Assembly: GCA_039105265.1 (NCBI GenBank)
Contig: JAPFFF010000031.1
Span: 124,001-188,000, forward strand
Source of the DNA: Tritrichomonas musculus
Taxonomy: Eukaryota; Parabasalia; Tritrichomonadida; Tritrichomonadidae
Direction: 5' to 3'
Length of the DNA: 64,000 nucleotides
The notes beneath the pieces were generated by a model. That model saw nothing but the letters and a program-made list of their open reading frames with translations. It did not search any database and was not told the origin of the DNA. Of this stretch, positions 19,725-31,100 are shown piece after piece. How positions within the stretch are numbered: position 1 is the stretch's first letter; each line of letters opens with the position of its first letter. Both the position numbers and the translations under genes were made by a program.

Positions 19725-21983
19725 TTACAAATTAATTTGATTCAAAGATGACGATGATGAACCTTTGTATATTGGCTGAGGATTTGGCTTCAGTAATGGC
19801 AATTTTAGCTTGGCATTTGCTTGTGTAGGCACCTTTGGGGCCTTTATTACAGGCTTTTTGATAATTGGTCCATAGTTTGCTGCAGATGCTGTGGACATTA
19901 CAGATATTGATCTTCTAGCTGCAGCAGTAGATGTATCTTGAGTAGTTGAAGATGTTAAATCTTGTTGGTTATTACTATTATTATATTTTTGAATTCTGTT
20001 TTCGGCAGGCCTTAAATCTGCTTCTTCTTGGGCGATAAGTGCAGATTTCTTGCTTTCAAATTGCTGATAAAGAGCTTTTCTCTCACTTTCATATTTTTGT
20101 TTCAATCGATAAGCAGCATCAGAATATGCTTGCCTCATTCTTTGTGCTGCATGTTCTGTCTCTGCTTTGTCAAGTTTTTCCGCTCTTGTGGCTAATTGTG
20201 CTGCTTCTTGGAATCGTTTTGCGGCAAGGTTTGCTTGAACGCTCTGTCGAAGAGTAATAAGTTGAGCTGATGGTTTATTGAATTGTAAACGCTTTTTATC
20301 TGAATTCCAGAGCATCTCTAAATTATCAAGTTCGTCTTGGTATTTAAGTTCTATTTCTTGAAGTTTTACTTCCTTTTCGGAATTTAAAATGTTTTTTTGG
20401 TTTTCCCAATATTGTTGCTTTTTGGAGAGAGATTCGGCAGCTTCTGTACATCTTTCTTCGTTATATTTCAGTTTTTTATTTGAAAGTCGATTCATATTCT
20501 CTGTTTTGATTGAATCGATGATTGAAGAAACGTATGTACTTTCATTAATCATATTCTTGTAAACACATTTATCAAGAATTATTTTGAGATCGGCAATAAC
20601 GTATTGTGAAACACCTCTTGGATATTGGAGCATAGATTGGCCACATAAAGCACGGAAAACGATCCCTGTTTTTGGATAGTTGATGATTTTAAGAAGATCA
20701 GGAGGTATATTTTTTGAAGCTGCTTCATAATCGAAATTTGGGTCATCGTAGGCTGAATAATCATAGCCCAGTTGGCTTTGTGCTGTCGATGGTTTTGATG
20801 TTTTGCTGTTTTTATCACTACTACTTTTTTCTTCACTAACTATAGTAGGGGTAGATGAACTATTGAGAGAATTTGGTGATTTTGGAATAACAATTTTACT
20901 GGTCTCCTTTGAACTAGATTGAAAACAATTTTTGCTTTTATTATCTATGTGTACTTTTTCTTCGTTATTATTGCTTGAATTTGATTCTAAAGTTTGTGAA
21001 TCTGATACAGAATTAGAGGCTAATTCTGATGATGAATTATTTGATTCTGTATTCTCAGGAGTTGAATCAGATTCATTTTGTACATTATTATCAGAGTAAT
21101 TTGTAGCTTCAGTTTGATCAGGATTTTGCAAATCTTCTTCAAGAGGTTGAAAAGATGCAAGCAAATTTGTAGTATTCAATTCAACTGCTGGTATTGCATT
21201 ATCAGAACTATGATGTTCGCTTTCATCCATTTCATCGCTATTACTTTCTGCTTCAATAAAAGTTGATGGATTGTTAGAACTATTCACACGAGGAATTTGT
21301 TTTTGAGGCTTTATACACATTGAATAAGACTGTAAGACTTGAGTTGAATAAGAGTTACTACTATTTTCACTGTTTTCGGGTAATGAAGATAAAAATGGTT
21401 GCTGGTTTTGCGTTAAATTTTTATTGAGATCTGTTGGTTTAAATTCCATCAGTGAATTAGTTGCGCATTTGATATTAGATTTATTCGAACTAAAATTACT
21501 ATTTTCGAGAAATGTCGACAGCTTGAAATTTGATAAAGTTATACTCATTTTCATGTTTCCACGTCCTGCCTTAGGATCATATCCAAGTTGCGCCCATTTT
21601 TCTTGATTTCGAATTTTCATTTCTTCCAACGGATCATGCGAAGGTGATGAACTACTAGCGACATCGAAGTTAGCGCGTTCATTGGTTATTATTTCTTCTT
21701 CTTTTTTGGTAATATCGCCCATTTCACCGTATCCTCGAGGGATCATCTCTGTTAAATCTCGAAATGTAGTACTTCGTACATCCATAACAAGGCCGAGGCC
21801 TTGGTTTTCGAAATCTGCATCATTAAATTCATCTTCCTTACTTAAAGGTAATTCATTATAATTTCCTTCGGTAAAATCGTTTGGATTATCGTCAGTCTTT
21901 GAAATATTGTTCATTCCTCCTTTATCAAAGTTGTTATTATATATGCTTGAAAGGTCCTTGATAGGATCTTCAAGTGAGCTCAT
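19725..21983 (-). CDS. Disordered N-terminal / coiled-coil C-terminal protein, 752 residues
   Basis: Not recognised as a named family. Residues 1-430 are low-complexity and rich in Asn, Ser, Glu and Asp, with short ordered islands such as NQGLGLVMDVRSTTFRDLTE (near 60-80) and WAQLGYDPKAGRG (near 130). Residues ~430-500 look ordered (NIPPDLLKIINYPKTGIVFRA). Residues ~510-680 form a long charged coiled coil with a distinctive patch LRQSVQANLAAKRFQEAAQLA. The tail is basic and proline-rich. Such architecture suits a cytoskeletal or scaffold protein; that is inference. The start at 21983 is the first ATG, and an AAAAACGGCTAAT element (minus strand) lies ~20 bp upstream. Confidence 0.8.
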   Translation of the reverse strand: MSSLEDPIKDLSSIYNNNFDKGGMNNISKTDDNPNDFTEGNYNELPLSKEDEFNDADFENQGLGLVMDVRSTTFRDLTEMIPRGYGEMGDITKKEEEIITNERANFDVASSSSPSHDPLEEMKIRNQEKWAQLGYDPKAGRGNMKMSITLSNFKLSTFLENSNFSSNKSNIKCATNSLMEFKPTDLNKNLTQNQQPFLSSLPENSENSSNSYSTQVLQSYSMCIKPQKQIPRVNSSNNPSTFIEAESNSDEMDESEHHSSDNAIPAVELNTTNLLASFQPLEEDLQNPDQTEATNYSDNNVQNESDSTPENTESNNSSSELASNSVSDSQTLESNSSNNNEEKVHIDNKSKNCFQSSSKETSKIVIPKSPNSLNSSSTPTIVSEEKSSSDKNSKTSKPSTAQSQLGYDYSAYDDPNFDYEAASKNIPPDLLKIINYPKTGIVFRALCGQSMLQYPRGVSQYVIADLKIILDKCVYKNMINESTYVSSIIDSIKTENMNRLSNKKLKYNEERCTEAAESLSKKQQYWENQKNILNSEKEVKLQEIELKYQDELDNLEMLWNSDKKRLQFNKPSAQLITLRQSVQANLAAKRFQEAAQLATRAEKLDKAETEHAAQRMRQAYSDAAYRLKQKYESERKALYQQFESKKSALIAQEEADLRPAENRIQKYNNSNNQQDLTSSTTQDTSTAAARRSISVMSTASAANYGPIIKKPVIKAPKVPTQANAKLKLPLLKPNPQPIYKGSSSSSLNQINL

Positions 21984-22209
21984 TCAAATCGTTATTTGTG
22001 ATATTAGCCGTTTTTCAGAAAAGCATAAAAAAATTGAAAGAAATTTAAAATCTGTTTTTTAAAATTTTTAAAATTGAAAAAACTTTGAAAAGAGTTCATA
22101 ATACATACTCTTTTGTGCTATAAAAAGAAGGAAAATATCTATTACTAAACCTACTTGACAATATTTATATAAATCTTTACAAAAAAAAGTTATATATAAA
22201 AAAAATAAA

Positions 22210-22551
22210 TTAATGATACCATATTACAAAAGATATTATCGAAATCGCGCATGTTACCCAACAAATAGTTAGAATATGTTTTGAAAATGTTCTTAATTTT
22301 TTATTTTCAGACCAAATTGAAGTTAAGCAGCATATGGCTCCGATTACAAGAAACATAATTACATATGCGAAAAATGTTGAAATTTCATTAGAAAACTGAA
22401 AAATGCAAAATGAGATAACAGCTGAAAAAATTACTTCAAGAGAAATCAATAAAAAGAATTTAACTTTTGTTTTTTTCTTTGAGGCAGGCTGATTTGTTTG
22501 TTCTATTTCCACGTCTTGTAAAATTTCTTCATCATCAAAATCTAGCATCAT
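22210..22551 (-). CDS. Small three-pass membrane protein, 113 residues
   Basis: The start is acidic (MMLDFDDEEILQDVEIE), then comes a basic stop (KKKTKVK) followed by three hydrophobic segments at about residues 31-51, 57-77 and 89-110. The layout predicts a cytosolic N-terminus by the positive-inside rule. No family is recognised. It diverges from the pseudokinase gene with ~107 bp between the two starts, so they probably share a promoter region. Confidence 0.7.
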   Translation of the reverse strand: MMLDFDDEEILQDVEIEQTNQPASKKKTKVKFFLLISLEVIFSAVISFCIFQFSNEISTFFAYVIMFLVIGAICCLTSIWSENKKLRTFSKHILTICWVTCAISIISFVIWYH

Positions 22552-22658
22552 CTAAAATTTTTATTGTGAAATGTAATATAAAAAAAAATATTTTTATTTC
22601 ACAATTCAAACAATTTTGTATTGATGAGAATTGAAAAGATTTCCATCGTCCAAAAAAT

Positions 22659-24539
22659 ATGTTTGATTCCGAAAGCATAAATCTGAATGATTTCAAAATT
22701 ATTAAAAATATTGATGATGGGCAATTTGGAGCTGTATATTTAGTTGAAAGCCAAGATACGCATAAAAAATATGCCGCAAAAGTTATCAAGCATGAATGCA
22801 ACACAGAAAATGATCAAAATTCTTTTTCTAATGATATAAACTTTTACCTAAAAATCAAAAATCCTGCGATTTTGAATATTTTAGGTTATAGCCTTAAAGA
22901 TTTTGATCAAAAACCTTTTCCAACTCTAATTGCAGATTATGCAGAAAATGGATCTCTTAAAAAAGTATTTGATGATAGTCATAATTCATATTTTCAAAAT
23001 TTAACCAATACTAATAAATATATTATTTTGCTAGGAATTACTCTTGGCATGAAATATCTTCATTCACTTGGAAAAATGCATAGAAATTTAAAGCCATGTC
23101 ATATTTTACTTGATGAAAATTATTATCCTCTTATTACTGATTTCCTATATTCAAATATATCAGATGAGCAACTTACTAAAATCCTTCTTGAATCTAATTC
23201 TCCTTCATATATTGCTCCTGAAGTATTTTTAGGTAATCCATATACATACAAATCAGATATTTATTCATTTTCATTAATTGCATACGAACTTGTTACAGGC
23301 AAGAAGCCATACTTAGACTTTAAAAATATAGATGATCTGAAAGAAGCAATTACACATGGAAAACGCCCAGATTTATCGCTTGTTCCCAATGGAAAGATTC
23401 GGTCATTTCTAAGCAAGTGTTGGTCAGAAAAGCCTTCCGATAGACCATCTTTCAATCAAATATTTAAAGAAATAAGTAAGTTTCGATATAAATTGATTTT
23501 TGATGCAAATCAAAATTATGAAAAAGTTACACAGTATCTAGAATTATTCTCTGTTGGAGAAGAATATCAAAATCAGAAGAACTTAGAAAATAATCAAGAT
23601 TTGATGAATAAATCAGATTCTGGAGATGCAAATTCAATGCTCAAATATGGCTTAATGCTTCGAAACGGCGAAGGGGCCCCGATCTGTAAAGAGAAAGCTG
23701 CTCAATACTTTGAAAAAGCTTCTGAACTTGGTAATGTCGATGCCATGTATATATATGCCGTAATGCTTCGTGATGGAGAAGGTATCCCAGTTAATAAAGA
23801 AAAAGCAGCTCAATATTTCAAAAAGGCAGCTGATCTAGGAAATGAAAAGGCAATGAATAATTATGGAGTCATGCTTTGCGATGGAGATGGAGTCAATATT
23901 GACAAAAAAGAAGCAGCTAAGTATATCAAGATGTCTGCAGAGCATGGAAATTCTGATGCAATGAATAATTATGCAAATATGCTTCGCAATGGCGAAGGGA
24001 TCATTGTTGATAAGAAAGAAGCATCTCGTTATTACAAACTATCAGCTGAAAAAGGAAACTCAAGTGCAATGTTTAACTATGCTGGAATGCTTCATGAAGC
24101 TGATGGAATCCCTCGAGACAAAGAAGAAGAGATTAAATACATCAAAATGGCTGCTGATCTGGGAAATGACTATGCAATGTACAATTACGCAATGATGCGA
24201 AGAGATGGCGAGTATCTTGAAGAAGATAAGCAAGAAGCAGCCCGGTACTTTAAAATGTGCGCTGAAAGCGGAAATCCAAATGCAATGTTTAATTATGCAA
24301 GCATGTTACATGAAGGAGATGGAATACCAGTAAACAAGGAAGAAGCTGCTAATTATTACAAATGTGCAGCCGAACTTGGCAATTCAAACGCAATGTTTAA
24401 TTATGCTGGAATTTTGCACCTTGGAGATGGTGTTCCTGTTGATGACAAAAAAGCTGCTGAATATTTGAAAAAATCTGCTGATTTGGGTAATGAAGATGCA
24501 TTACTCCTTTGTCAGGTTTATGGCTGTTCTATTTATTAA
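22659..24539 (+). CDS. Sel1-repeat pseudokinase (tyrosine-kinase-like type), 626 residues
   Basis: Residues ~10-285 form a protein-kinase fold and ~321-624 hold Sel1-like repeats. Visible kinase landmarks: glycine loop DDGQFGAVY (20-28), the ATP-anchoring lysine in YAAKVIK (K41), an APE-type motif YIAPEV (184-189) and SDIYSF (199-204). The catalytic loop reads HRNLKPCHIL instead of HRDLKPxNIL, so the catalytic Asp is Asn143 and the metal-binding Asn is His148; the DFG motif is DFL (161-163). This predicts no phosphotransfer: an ATP-binding or scaffold pseudokinase. Eight full ~36-residue Sel1 repeats (NAMFNYAxMLxxGDGIP type) plus a partial ninth should form a helical solenoid for protein binding. 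The next gene is a related kinase with an intact catalytic loop. Confidence 0.88.
   Translation: MFDSESINLNDFKIIKNIDDGQFGAVYLVESQDTHKKYAAKVIKHECNTENDQNSFSNDINFYLKIKNPAILNILGYSLKDFDQKPFPTLIADYAENGSLKKVFDDSHNSYFQNLTNTNKYIILLGITLGMKYLHSLGKMHRNLKPCHILLDENYYPLITDFLYSNISDEQLTKILLESNSPSYIAPEVFLGNPYTYKSDIYSFSLIAYELVTGKKPYLDFKNIDDLKEAITHGKRPDLSLVPNGKIRSFLSKCWSEKPSDRPSFNQIFKEISKFRYKLIFDANQNYEKVTQYLELFSVGEEYQNQKNLENNQDLMNKSDSGDANSMLKYGLMLRNGEGAPICKEKAAQYFEKASELGNVDAMYIYAVMLRDGEGIPVNKEKAAQYFKKAADLGNEKAMNNYGVMLCDGDGVNIDKKEAAKYIKMSAEHGNSDAMNNYANMLRNGEGIIVDKKEASRYYKLSAEKGNSSAMFNYAGMLHEADGIPRDKEEEIKYIKMAADLGNDYAMYNYAMMRRDGEYLEEDKQEAARYFKMCAESGNPNAMFNYASMLHEGDGIPVNKEEAANYYKCAAELGNSNAMFNYAGILHLGDGVPVDDKKAAEYLKKSADLGNEDALLLCQVYGCSIY
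23615..24515 (+). repeat. 108-bp coding repeat encoding Sel1 units
   Basis: Eight tandem ~108-bp coding units and a partial ninth lie inside the pseudokinase gene, each encoding a 36-residue Sel1 helix pair. Units share strings such as AATGCAATGTTTAATTATGC. Similarity is high enough for unequal exchange, so copy number may vary between strains. Confidence 0.75.
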
Positions 24540-24995
24540 TTACATGAGATGTATGCATGATTGTGGTTTTCATATGAAAATAAAAAAAAAAAAGATTTTA
24601 TCATTATTTTTACTAATTCTTGAAGTGCCAATACGAATATTCTTTTATTCAATTATTTGTTTCAATAAATATTTATTTAATAATTTTTCATGCATGATAA
24701 GTTTTTAATTATAAAAAAAGTTTTCTATTGATGTTGGTGTTGCATTATTATACCATTTAATTGTGTTTTAGATGGTTCATTGAAAATTCAATCTAGATTT
24801 TAAAAAAGGCCATCAATATTATTCGATAATAACAAAATGACTTAAAATAATTTGACAAAATATACTTGAATATTTAAGTAAATTTTAATTAATTTATAAT
24901 ATATCAAGTTTTGAGGATGGTGCCATTTTCTTTCAGAAAAGTTGCCGAATAAAAAATTAGTTTTTTGATTCATTTAAAAAGTTGATGTGTTTAAG
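24540..24995. other. Intergenic region upstream of the second kinase gene
   Basis: AT-rich, with no supported gene. A GGCC core occurs in AAAAAAGGCCATCAA at 24808, and TTTCTTTCAGAAAAGTTGCC lies at about 24930, ~60 bp before the ATG. TTTTTCAGAAAA-like strings also precede the genes starting at 21983 and 35701. An out-of-frame ATG at 24985 opens a five-codon frame just before the true start. Confidence 0.5.
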
Positions 24996-27620
24996 ATGTT
25001 GAAGAATTTGGATAATTATAAACAATTAGATCCCATTGGAAATGGGGGGTATGGAAAAGTTTATGTAGCAGAAGAAAATCAAACAGGTGATCGTTTCGCA
25101 GTTAAATTCCTTCGCTTATTACACAAATATCATACAGATGAAGCTTTTCAAGAAGAAGTTTCAAAGCTTAAATCGGTTAATCATTTATGTTTAAAAAAAA
25201 TTGAAGGCTGTGTTACTGAAAACCAAAGCGAAATGCAGCCTGAACAACTTCCAGGGATCATTACTGCTTTTGAAACTTCAGGCACTCTAGATAAAGAAAT
25301 TAAAGAAGAATCGTCTGCATCTTGGCTTAATCTCGCAAATCAAGTTGTTTTCTTATTTGCTGTTGCTTCTGCTCTTAACAAACTTCATGAAAAAAAGATA
25401 TATCATGGTGACCTCAAACCAGCAAATATTTTTGTTTCAAAAGATGTTGAAAATGATCGAAATCATGGATTTTATCTTCCTCTTATAGGCGATTATGGTT
25501 TGGCCTCAATATCTGAAGCTGAAGAAGCAGTATCTCAATCAGCTTTTAGAGCGCCTGAGCTTATCAATGGATTTATTCCAAAAAGTCAAGATAATGAAGC
25601 TGTTAATAATGAGGCTGATTCCCAAGAAACAATTGAACCAAATGAAAAAACCGATGCTTTCTCGTTTGGAATGCTTGTATTTTATATTTTTGTTAAAAAG
25701 TTCCCAAGAGGAAAAAATGCTAAACCTTTGCTTCAAGGATTTAGGCCAGATATACCGAAATCAATTCCGCATGGAATAAGAAAAGTCCTCTCCCAATGCT
25801 GGGATAACGATCCATCTCAAAGACCATCAATGAAAACAGTTATGAAAATGTTAATCGAATCAAGAGTTGATCTCGAATTTCCAGATGTTGGTGAGTTCAT
25901 GTACGAAATCGAACCGCAGCTTTATTCACTCACGCAAATTTCTCTTCTGCATCATGATAATCTTAAAGCACGTGTTTTAATGTCTGAGAAAGAAAATGCA
26001 TTAAATCAAAAGATTGAAAGCTTGCAAGTAGAAAATCAAGAACTTAAAAATCAATTGAAGAAACTCAAAGATTTCGGGGAATTATCAAAGAGTCAAATTG
26101 ATGAAGTTAAAGCACAAATTGATAATAATAATAATTCTGAAATTTACCAGGAGATTAAAAATGCTAAAGAAGAAGCTGTTAATGAAGCTGTTAATCAATC
26201 ATTTGAGAAGTTTACAGAGCAGTTAAGAGATAAGCAATTAAGAAGAACCCTGCTTTATCCACAAGTTGTAAAGAAGCAAACGGCAAGAAAAGTGAAGAAG
26301 AAGGTTCCTAAAAATGTTTCAGATCCACAAAATGAAGGATTTGATGAGCTTACCAGAGATGATGACGAATATGATTATATTTATGAATATGAAGAAGAAG
26401 AAGAAGACTATGATGAAGATTTGATGTCACCACAAAATAAAATGCTTCTGAAAAGAATGTCCCAAGATCTTGAATCAATTAAGATCAAGCAAGATGAAGC
26501 TGAAAGAGCTGTTCAACAAATAGGTAATGTATTTAATGCTGACAATGAAGACCAGATATCAAATCTGAATAAGGCAGTTGATATACTTTCAGAAAAAGTT
26601 GAAAATGCAAACGGAGCTGTTACTGAAATAAAAACGACATTTATTCCTTCCTTTAATTCTTTCCAAACTGATTATGGAAAGATCAAAGCCGAGATTGATA
26701 ATAAATTCTCACAATTAGAAAAATCTTTAAATGATATTACCAATTCATACCAAGAAGTTAACAATCATATTAACCAACTTCACGACAATGTTGATTCATT
26801 TGCATCTTCAAGTAAAACTAAAAGTGCTCAACCTAATACTCAAAGAGCTGGAACTACTTATTTAGGTGATGTAGTCAATTTTGAATTACTTAGCGATGTC
26901 GATCAAAATGTAGTAAAAATTATTGAAGACTTTAATCAAAGATTGAATAAAATCGAAATGATGATGAATTTGCAAAGCGAAGAAGTTTCATCATGTCTTG
27001 CAAGGTTGAATTTGTTATCAGGTGCAAATCTTTCAAATGCACAAAAGAAACTCTCCGAAATTGAAAATCTTGTAGGAAAGATAACAATTCATAAAGATGA
27101 ACTTGAAGCAAACCTGATTCGTTTTGGTATACCAGTCAAAACTGATGATGTGATCTATACTAACATAGCAGAAAATGATGATTATCCAGAAAGGAATTCT
27201 TCACGTGGATCAACATCAAATTCTCCTCCAAAAAATTTCAATTCACCTCCTAAGAAAGATTATTCGCCAAACTCATCACAAAAACAAATTGGTAGAATTA
27301 ATTTAAATTCTACTGATGATGAAAGCGAAAGCAAAGGCGAACCTGTTGATCAAGGCGAACTTCCTCGCGAAGAAGTAGAAAAAATCGAAAATAATGAACT
27401 TGAAAATAATATAAATGATGGTACCAATGATATTGAAACATTCGATGAGAATGGTCCAAATGGTTATGATGAAATTGAAAATAACCAGCAAATTTCCCAA
27501 GACGACCAGCAAGTAAAAGAAGAAGAAGAGTTACAAGTCCAACAAGAATACGGAAGACATCAAGATGATGAAGAATTTACTTTAAAGCCATTTGAAGAAT
27601 TTGAAAATGACAACGAATAA
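24996..27620 (+). CDS. Protein kinase with long coiled-coil tail, 874 residues
   Basis: The frame is open from a GTG at 24987, but the first in-frame ATG is 24996 (MLKNLDNYKQ), which places the kinase domain right at the start. Landmarks: glycine loop GNGGYGKVY (15-23), lysine in FAVKF (K37), glutamate-rich helix C near 54, catalytic loop HGDLKPANI (137-145, Asp139 and Asn144 present), DYG in place of DFG (166-168), APE-type FRAPEL, and DAFSFGMLVF. The key residues predict an active Ser/Thr kinase, with the HRD arginine replaced by glycine and DFG by DYG. After ~residue 290 come coiled coils (330-430, 500-610, 640-700), split by an acidic EYEEEEEDYDED block, and an Asp/Glu/Asn-rich tail. It lies 456 bp after a related pseudokinase on the same strand. 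Substrate unknown. Confidence 0.85.
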   Translation: MLKNLDNYKQLDPIGNGGYGKVYVAEENQTGDRFAVKFLRLLHKYHTDEAFQEEVSKLKSVNHLCLKKIEGCVTENQSEMQPEQLPGIITAFETSGTLDKEIKEESSASWLNLANQVVFLFAVASALNKLHEKKIYHGDLKPANIFVSKDVENDRNHGFYLPLIGDYGLASISEAEEAVSQSAFRAPELINGFIPKSQDNEAVNNEADSQETIEPNEKTDAFSFGMLVFYIFVKKFPRGKNAKPLLQGFRPDIPKSIPHGIRKVLSQCWDNDPSQRPSMKTVMKMLIESRVDLEFPDVGEFMYEIEPQLYSLTQISLLHHDNLKARVLMSEKENALNQKIESLQVENQELKNQLKKLKDFGELSKSQIDEVKAQIDNNNNSEIYQEIKNAKEEAVNEAVNQSFEKFTEQLRDKQLRRTLLYPQVVKKQTARKVKKKVPKNVSDPQNEGFDELTRDDDEYDYIYEYEEEEEDYDEDLMSPQNKMLLKRMSQDLESIKIKQDEAERAVQQIGNVFNADNEDQISNLNKAVDILSEKVENANGAVTEIKTTFIPSFNSFQTDYGKIKAEIDNKFSQLEKSLNDITNSYQEVNNHINQLHDNVDSFASSSKTKSAQPNTQRAGTTYLGDVVNFELLSDVDQNVVKIIEDFNQRLNKIEMMMNLQSEEVSSCLARLNLLSGANLSNAQKKLSEIENLVGKITIHKDELEANLIRFGIPVKTDDVIYTNIAENDDYPERNSSRGSTSNSPPKNFNSPPKKDYSPNSSQKQIGRINLNSTDDESESKGEPVDQGELPREEVEKIENNELENNINDGTNDIETFDENGPNGYDEIENNQQISQDDQQVKEEEELQVQQEYGRHQDDEEFTLKPFEEFENDNE

Positions 27621-28133
27621 ACATGAAAATACTTTTTTTTTACGTATTGTAAAAGGAAAAAAAAAAAAAAAATAATAATAATAATAATAAAATCATTTCT
27701 TGCAATCTATATATATATATATATATTAATTACTTAATTATATTTGTATCGTTTCTTTTTCAATTGGTTATAACGAAATTTTGTAAATACATCAACTTTT
27801 GAAAACATTTGAATTATTTACAGAAAGTTACTAAAATTACATATTTAAAAAGTTATATTGAAATAAAAATTTTCTGGTATTAATATCCCAATAAAATTAA
27901 AATATGATTCTATGTATATGCATTTATTTAGAGTTATTATTATTTACATAACTAAATAATTGATAATTATTATTAATCAAAATAATTCTAATAATATTAA
28001 TTTATTTTTATTTTTTATCACATTCAATGAGTATTGAATTATCTCGAAAGCATTCAGAAATTTAGTATTGAAAAATATCAAATTCAGAAATAAATAAACG
28101 TCATTTTAGTCGTTTTTTCAAAAAACAAAAATT
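27621..28133. other. Intergenic region with simple repeats
   Basis: Holds A/T homopolymers (about 27629-27672), an AAT trinucleotide run ending near 27697, and an AT dinucleotide run near 27712-27726. I see no gene or RNA. The last ~25 bases before the next gene (TTTTTTCAAAAAACAAAAATT) look like the A-rich leader seen before other starts. Confidence 0.6.
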
Positions 28134-31100
28134 TTGGATAATCAAGTCGCATCAAAAGTTGGCTTGGCAAAATTCAGGCCACTTCAAATATCAAATGAAA
28201 AAGATTCCAAGGCATCATCAAATCTTCCAAATGGTTGGTATTACAATGAATCTCAAGAAGCCGATTTTTGGAAAAGTCTCGAAACAGACTCAAATGTTAA
28301 TCCAAAGCTAGAAATTGCCAAAAGAGAGAGTGAACAACACGAATTTATAACTGAAATGAATGATTCTTCTACTAAAATTAAAGCTATTCTTGATAAATTT
28401 GATGATATTGATCGTGAAACTTTGAATGAATTATCTCAAATAACAGAAAACGATGACTATATGGAAAATACCTCATCATCTTTTTTTGAAGATGCTAAAA
28501 ATAATGTTACTCAATATATGATAGAAATGAAAGAACTTTCAGATTCCCAAACATCTCTCTTGGATAATTTAAAAATATGGTTTCAGAGTATGGGAGAAAA
28601 CGAAGAATTTTTAAATAACGAACAGGAAAAAGCAGTTGATCATACTAATAGAAGTACTGTAATTGATTTTATGTCCAATTATATTCAAGAGACAGAAGAA
28701 AAAATAGAGAGAACGCAAAATGTGCATCAGAATGTTTCACAATTTTGGCTTAAGCAAATGACCCAATTCAAAAGAGAATTAAATCAAAAAAATAGTGAAA
28801 TATCTCATTTAAAATCTTCGCTCGAAAAATTAGAATCGACAAATAAATCATCAAAAAATCGGCAAACTTCAAAAAAAGATAAGAAACAGACAAACTTGCA
28901 ATCAGATCCAGAAATAATGAATAAAATGCAAAATCAGCTTAAAACAATCGAAGAACAAAAGTATCAGATTGATGATCTCAAGATGCAACTTGCAAATGCC
29001 CATGGCCAAATAGGTCTATCAATATCGAATTCTTCATCTTCTCCTGAAAAAATACAGCTCATAATTACAGAGAAAGAAAATGAAATTGGCCGTTTAAAAT
29101 ATGAAACAGAAACTCAGATCCAAATGCTCCAGCAAAGAATTCATCAACTTGAAAAGCAAAATCAAAAACTTCAAAATGATATTATTCTCGAACGTGAAAA
29201 ATATCAAATGTCATTGAATCAGCTTAGTAAATCTGAAACCCAGATTCATGAACTCGAAGGATCTGTTCATAAATATGTACAACTATTAGAACTTGAAAGA
29301 AACAAGCCTCGAAATATTGATGATTCATCAATTGATAATACTTCAAATGATTTATTGTTAGAAGAAAGAATACTTGAAATAGCCAAGTGCAAAGAAGAAA
29401 TTAGAGAATTAAAGTTGAAGCATAAAGAAGAAATGATTGAGCAATCAGAAACATTAAGAAACAAATTTGCAATTGAGAAGCAAAAATTTATTAATTCATT
29501 AAATTCAAATGATGAACAAGCATTGATTCAATCGATTATTTCAGAATATGAAAAAAAGCTTGAAGAGCAAAATAAGAATTATGAAATACTTAAAACTAAT
29601 CTTGCACAGCAATGGGGAAGTAAATTGTCACTTTTAACACATCAATATGAAACAAGATTAAAAAGCATGCAAGCATCAAATGAAATTGCTCTTTTAAAGA
29701 AAAAAGAAGAAATTCAATACGAAGTACAAAAAGCAAAACTTGAATTTGAAGATGAATTTAATAAAAAAGTTCTCGTAATTTCTCAATCTTTCTCTAACAA
29801 AATAGCTAAATTGGAAGCATTAATGAGCCGTCTTAAAACGCACAATGAAGCATTGAAAAAAGAAATTCTCAGTTACAAGGAAATTTTAAACATTAAAAAT
29901 GCTGATGAAAATGCAGAGGAAACAGAGAATGAAGATGATATTGAAGAAGATGCTTTTAACCCAATTGAAAGCATGCTGGATCGGACTGAAATTGTTAAAA
30001 CAGAACTCGAAGAGCAGAAGAATTGGGAACTTGGACAACAAAAAGTTTATTTTATGCAATATTTTCAAAAAATGGCAGAAGAAAACCAAAAAGAATTGAG
30101 GAATCTTTTATTGTCACTGCAGAACTCATTGTCACATGTTGATTCTGATGGAGAGAACTCTATTACTGTTCAAGATTCGCTTGAAAAAATATCAGATACT
30201 TTTGTAGCTCTCAATTCGCATTGCCAAACTATGAATCAAAATGAAGAAGAAGAGGAAATAGATGAAAAAGTTTCATTGAGAGAAGTAACTGAAAGAATGT
30301 CGATTCTTAAAAGTAAAATTATTTCTCTCACTGCAGAAAACAATGAGTTGAGAAAAGCAAATCCAAATTATTCAAAATATGATTCAGAAAACGAGCAATT
30401 AAAAATGAGGGTGAAATTCTTAGAATCGCTTCAAAAAGGTGATACAGATGAAGCTGCCAAAAATCTTCTCCAAATAGAGAAAAAACTTCGAATGGAAATT
30501 GACGTAAAAGACGCAATAATTGATCAACTTAAAGCTCATATTTGCACATGTACACTCGAAACCATTCCGATATTTTCAAAAGATGTAAATGAAAAGATTA
30601 TCTTTGATGAAGCACAAAAAGATAAAGGTAAAAGTATTGGCAGCAATTTTGCATTGAATTATGATAATGTGAAGAATTCTTTACTGGAAATAGATTTTAC
30701 TGAAGGAAGTATCGAGATTCCTCTTGATTATTTTGAGGAGGAAGAAGAAGTTGCTAATGAAGAGGTAGCGTCAAATGATCCCAAATCAAGTGTCAAGCCA
30801 AAAACAACTGTGAAAACCAAGATAAAAACTGTAATTAGAGAAGTTCCAAAGATTGAATATAGAGAAAGGCACAAAATAAATGTGAAGAAATCCGTTTCAC
30901 CTTCAATATCTATTGAAATTGATGAAAAGCAATCAAACTTGTCAATTAGAAGAGGCCAGTCAATGACATTAGAATTTGCAGCGCCATCAAAGAATCAATG
31001 TTATGTGAAAACAAAAGTCATTGATGAAAAACCAGCAGAATTATCTCCAGCAGCAGATGAATCTCAAGAAATGCGGCAAGTAAAAAATGAGCTAAAAATA

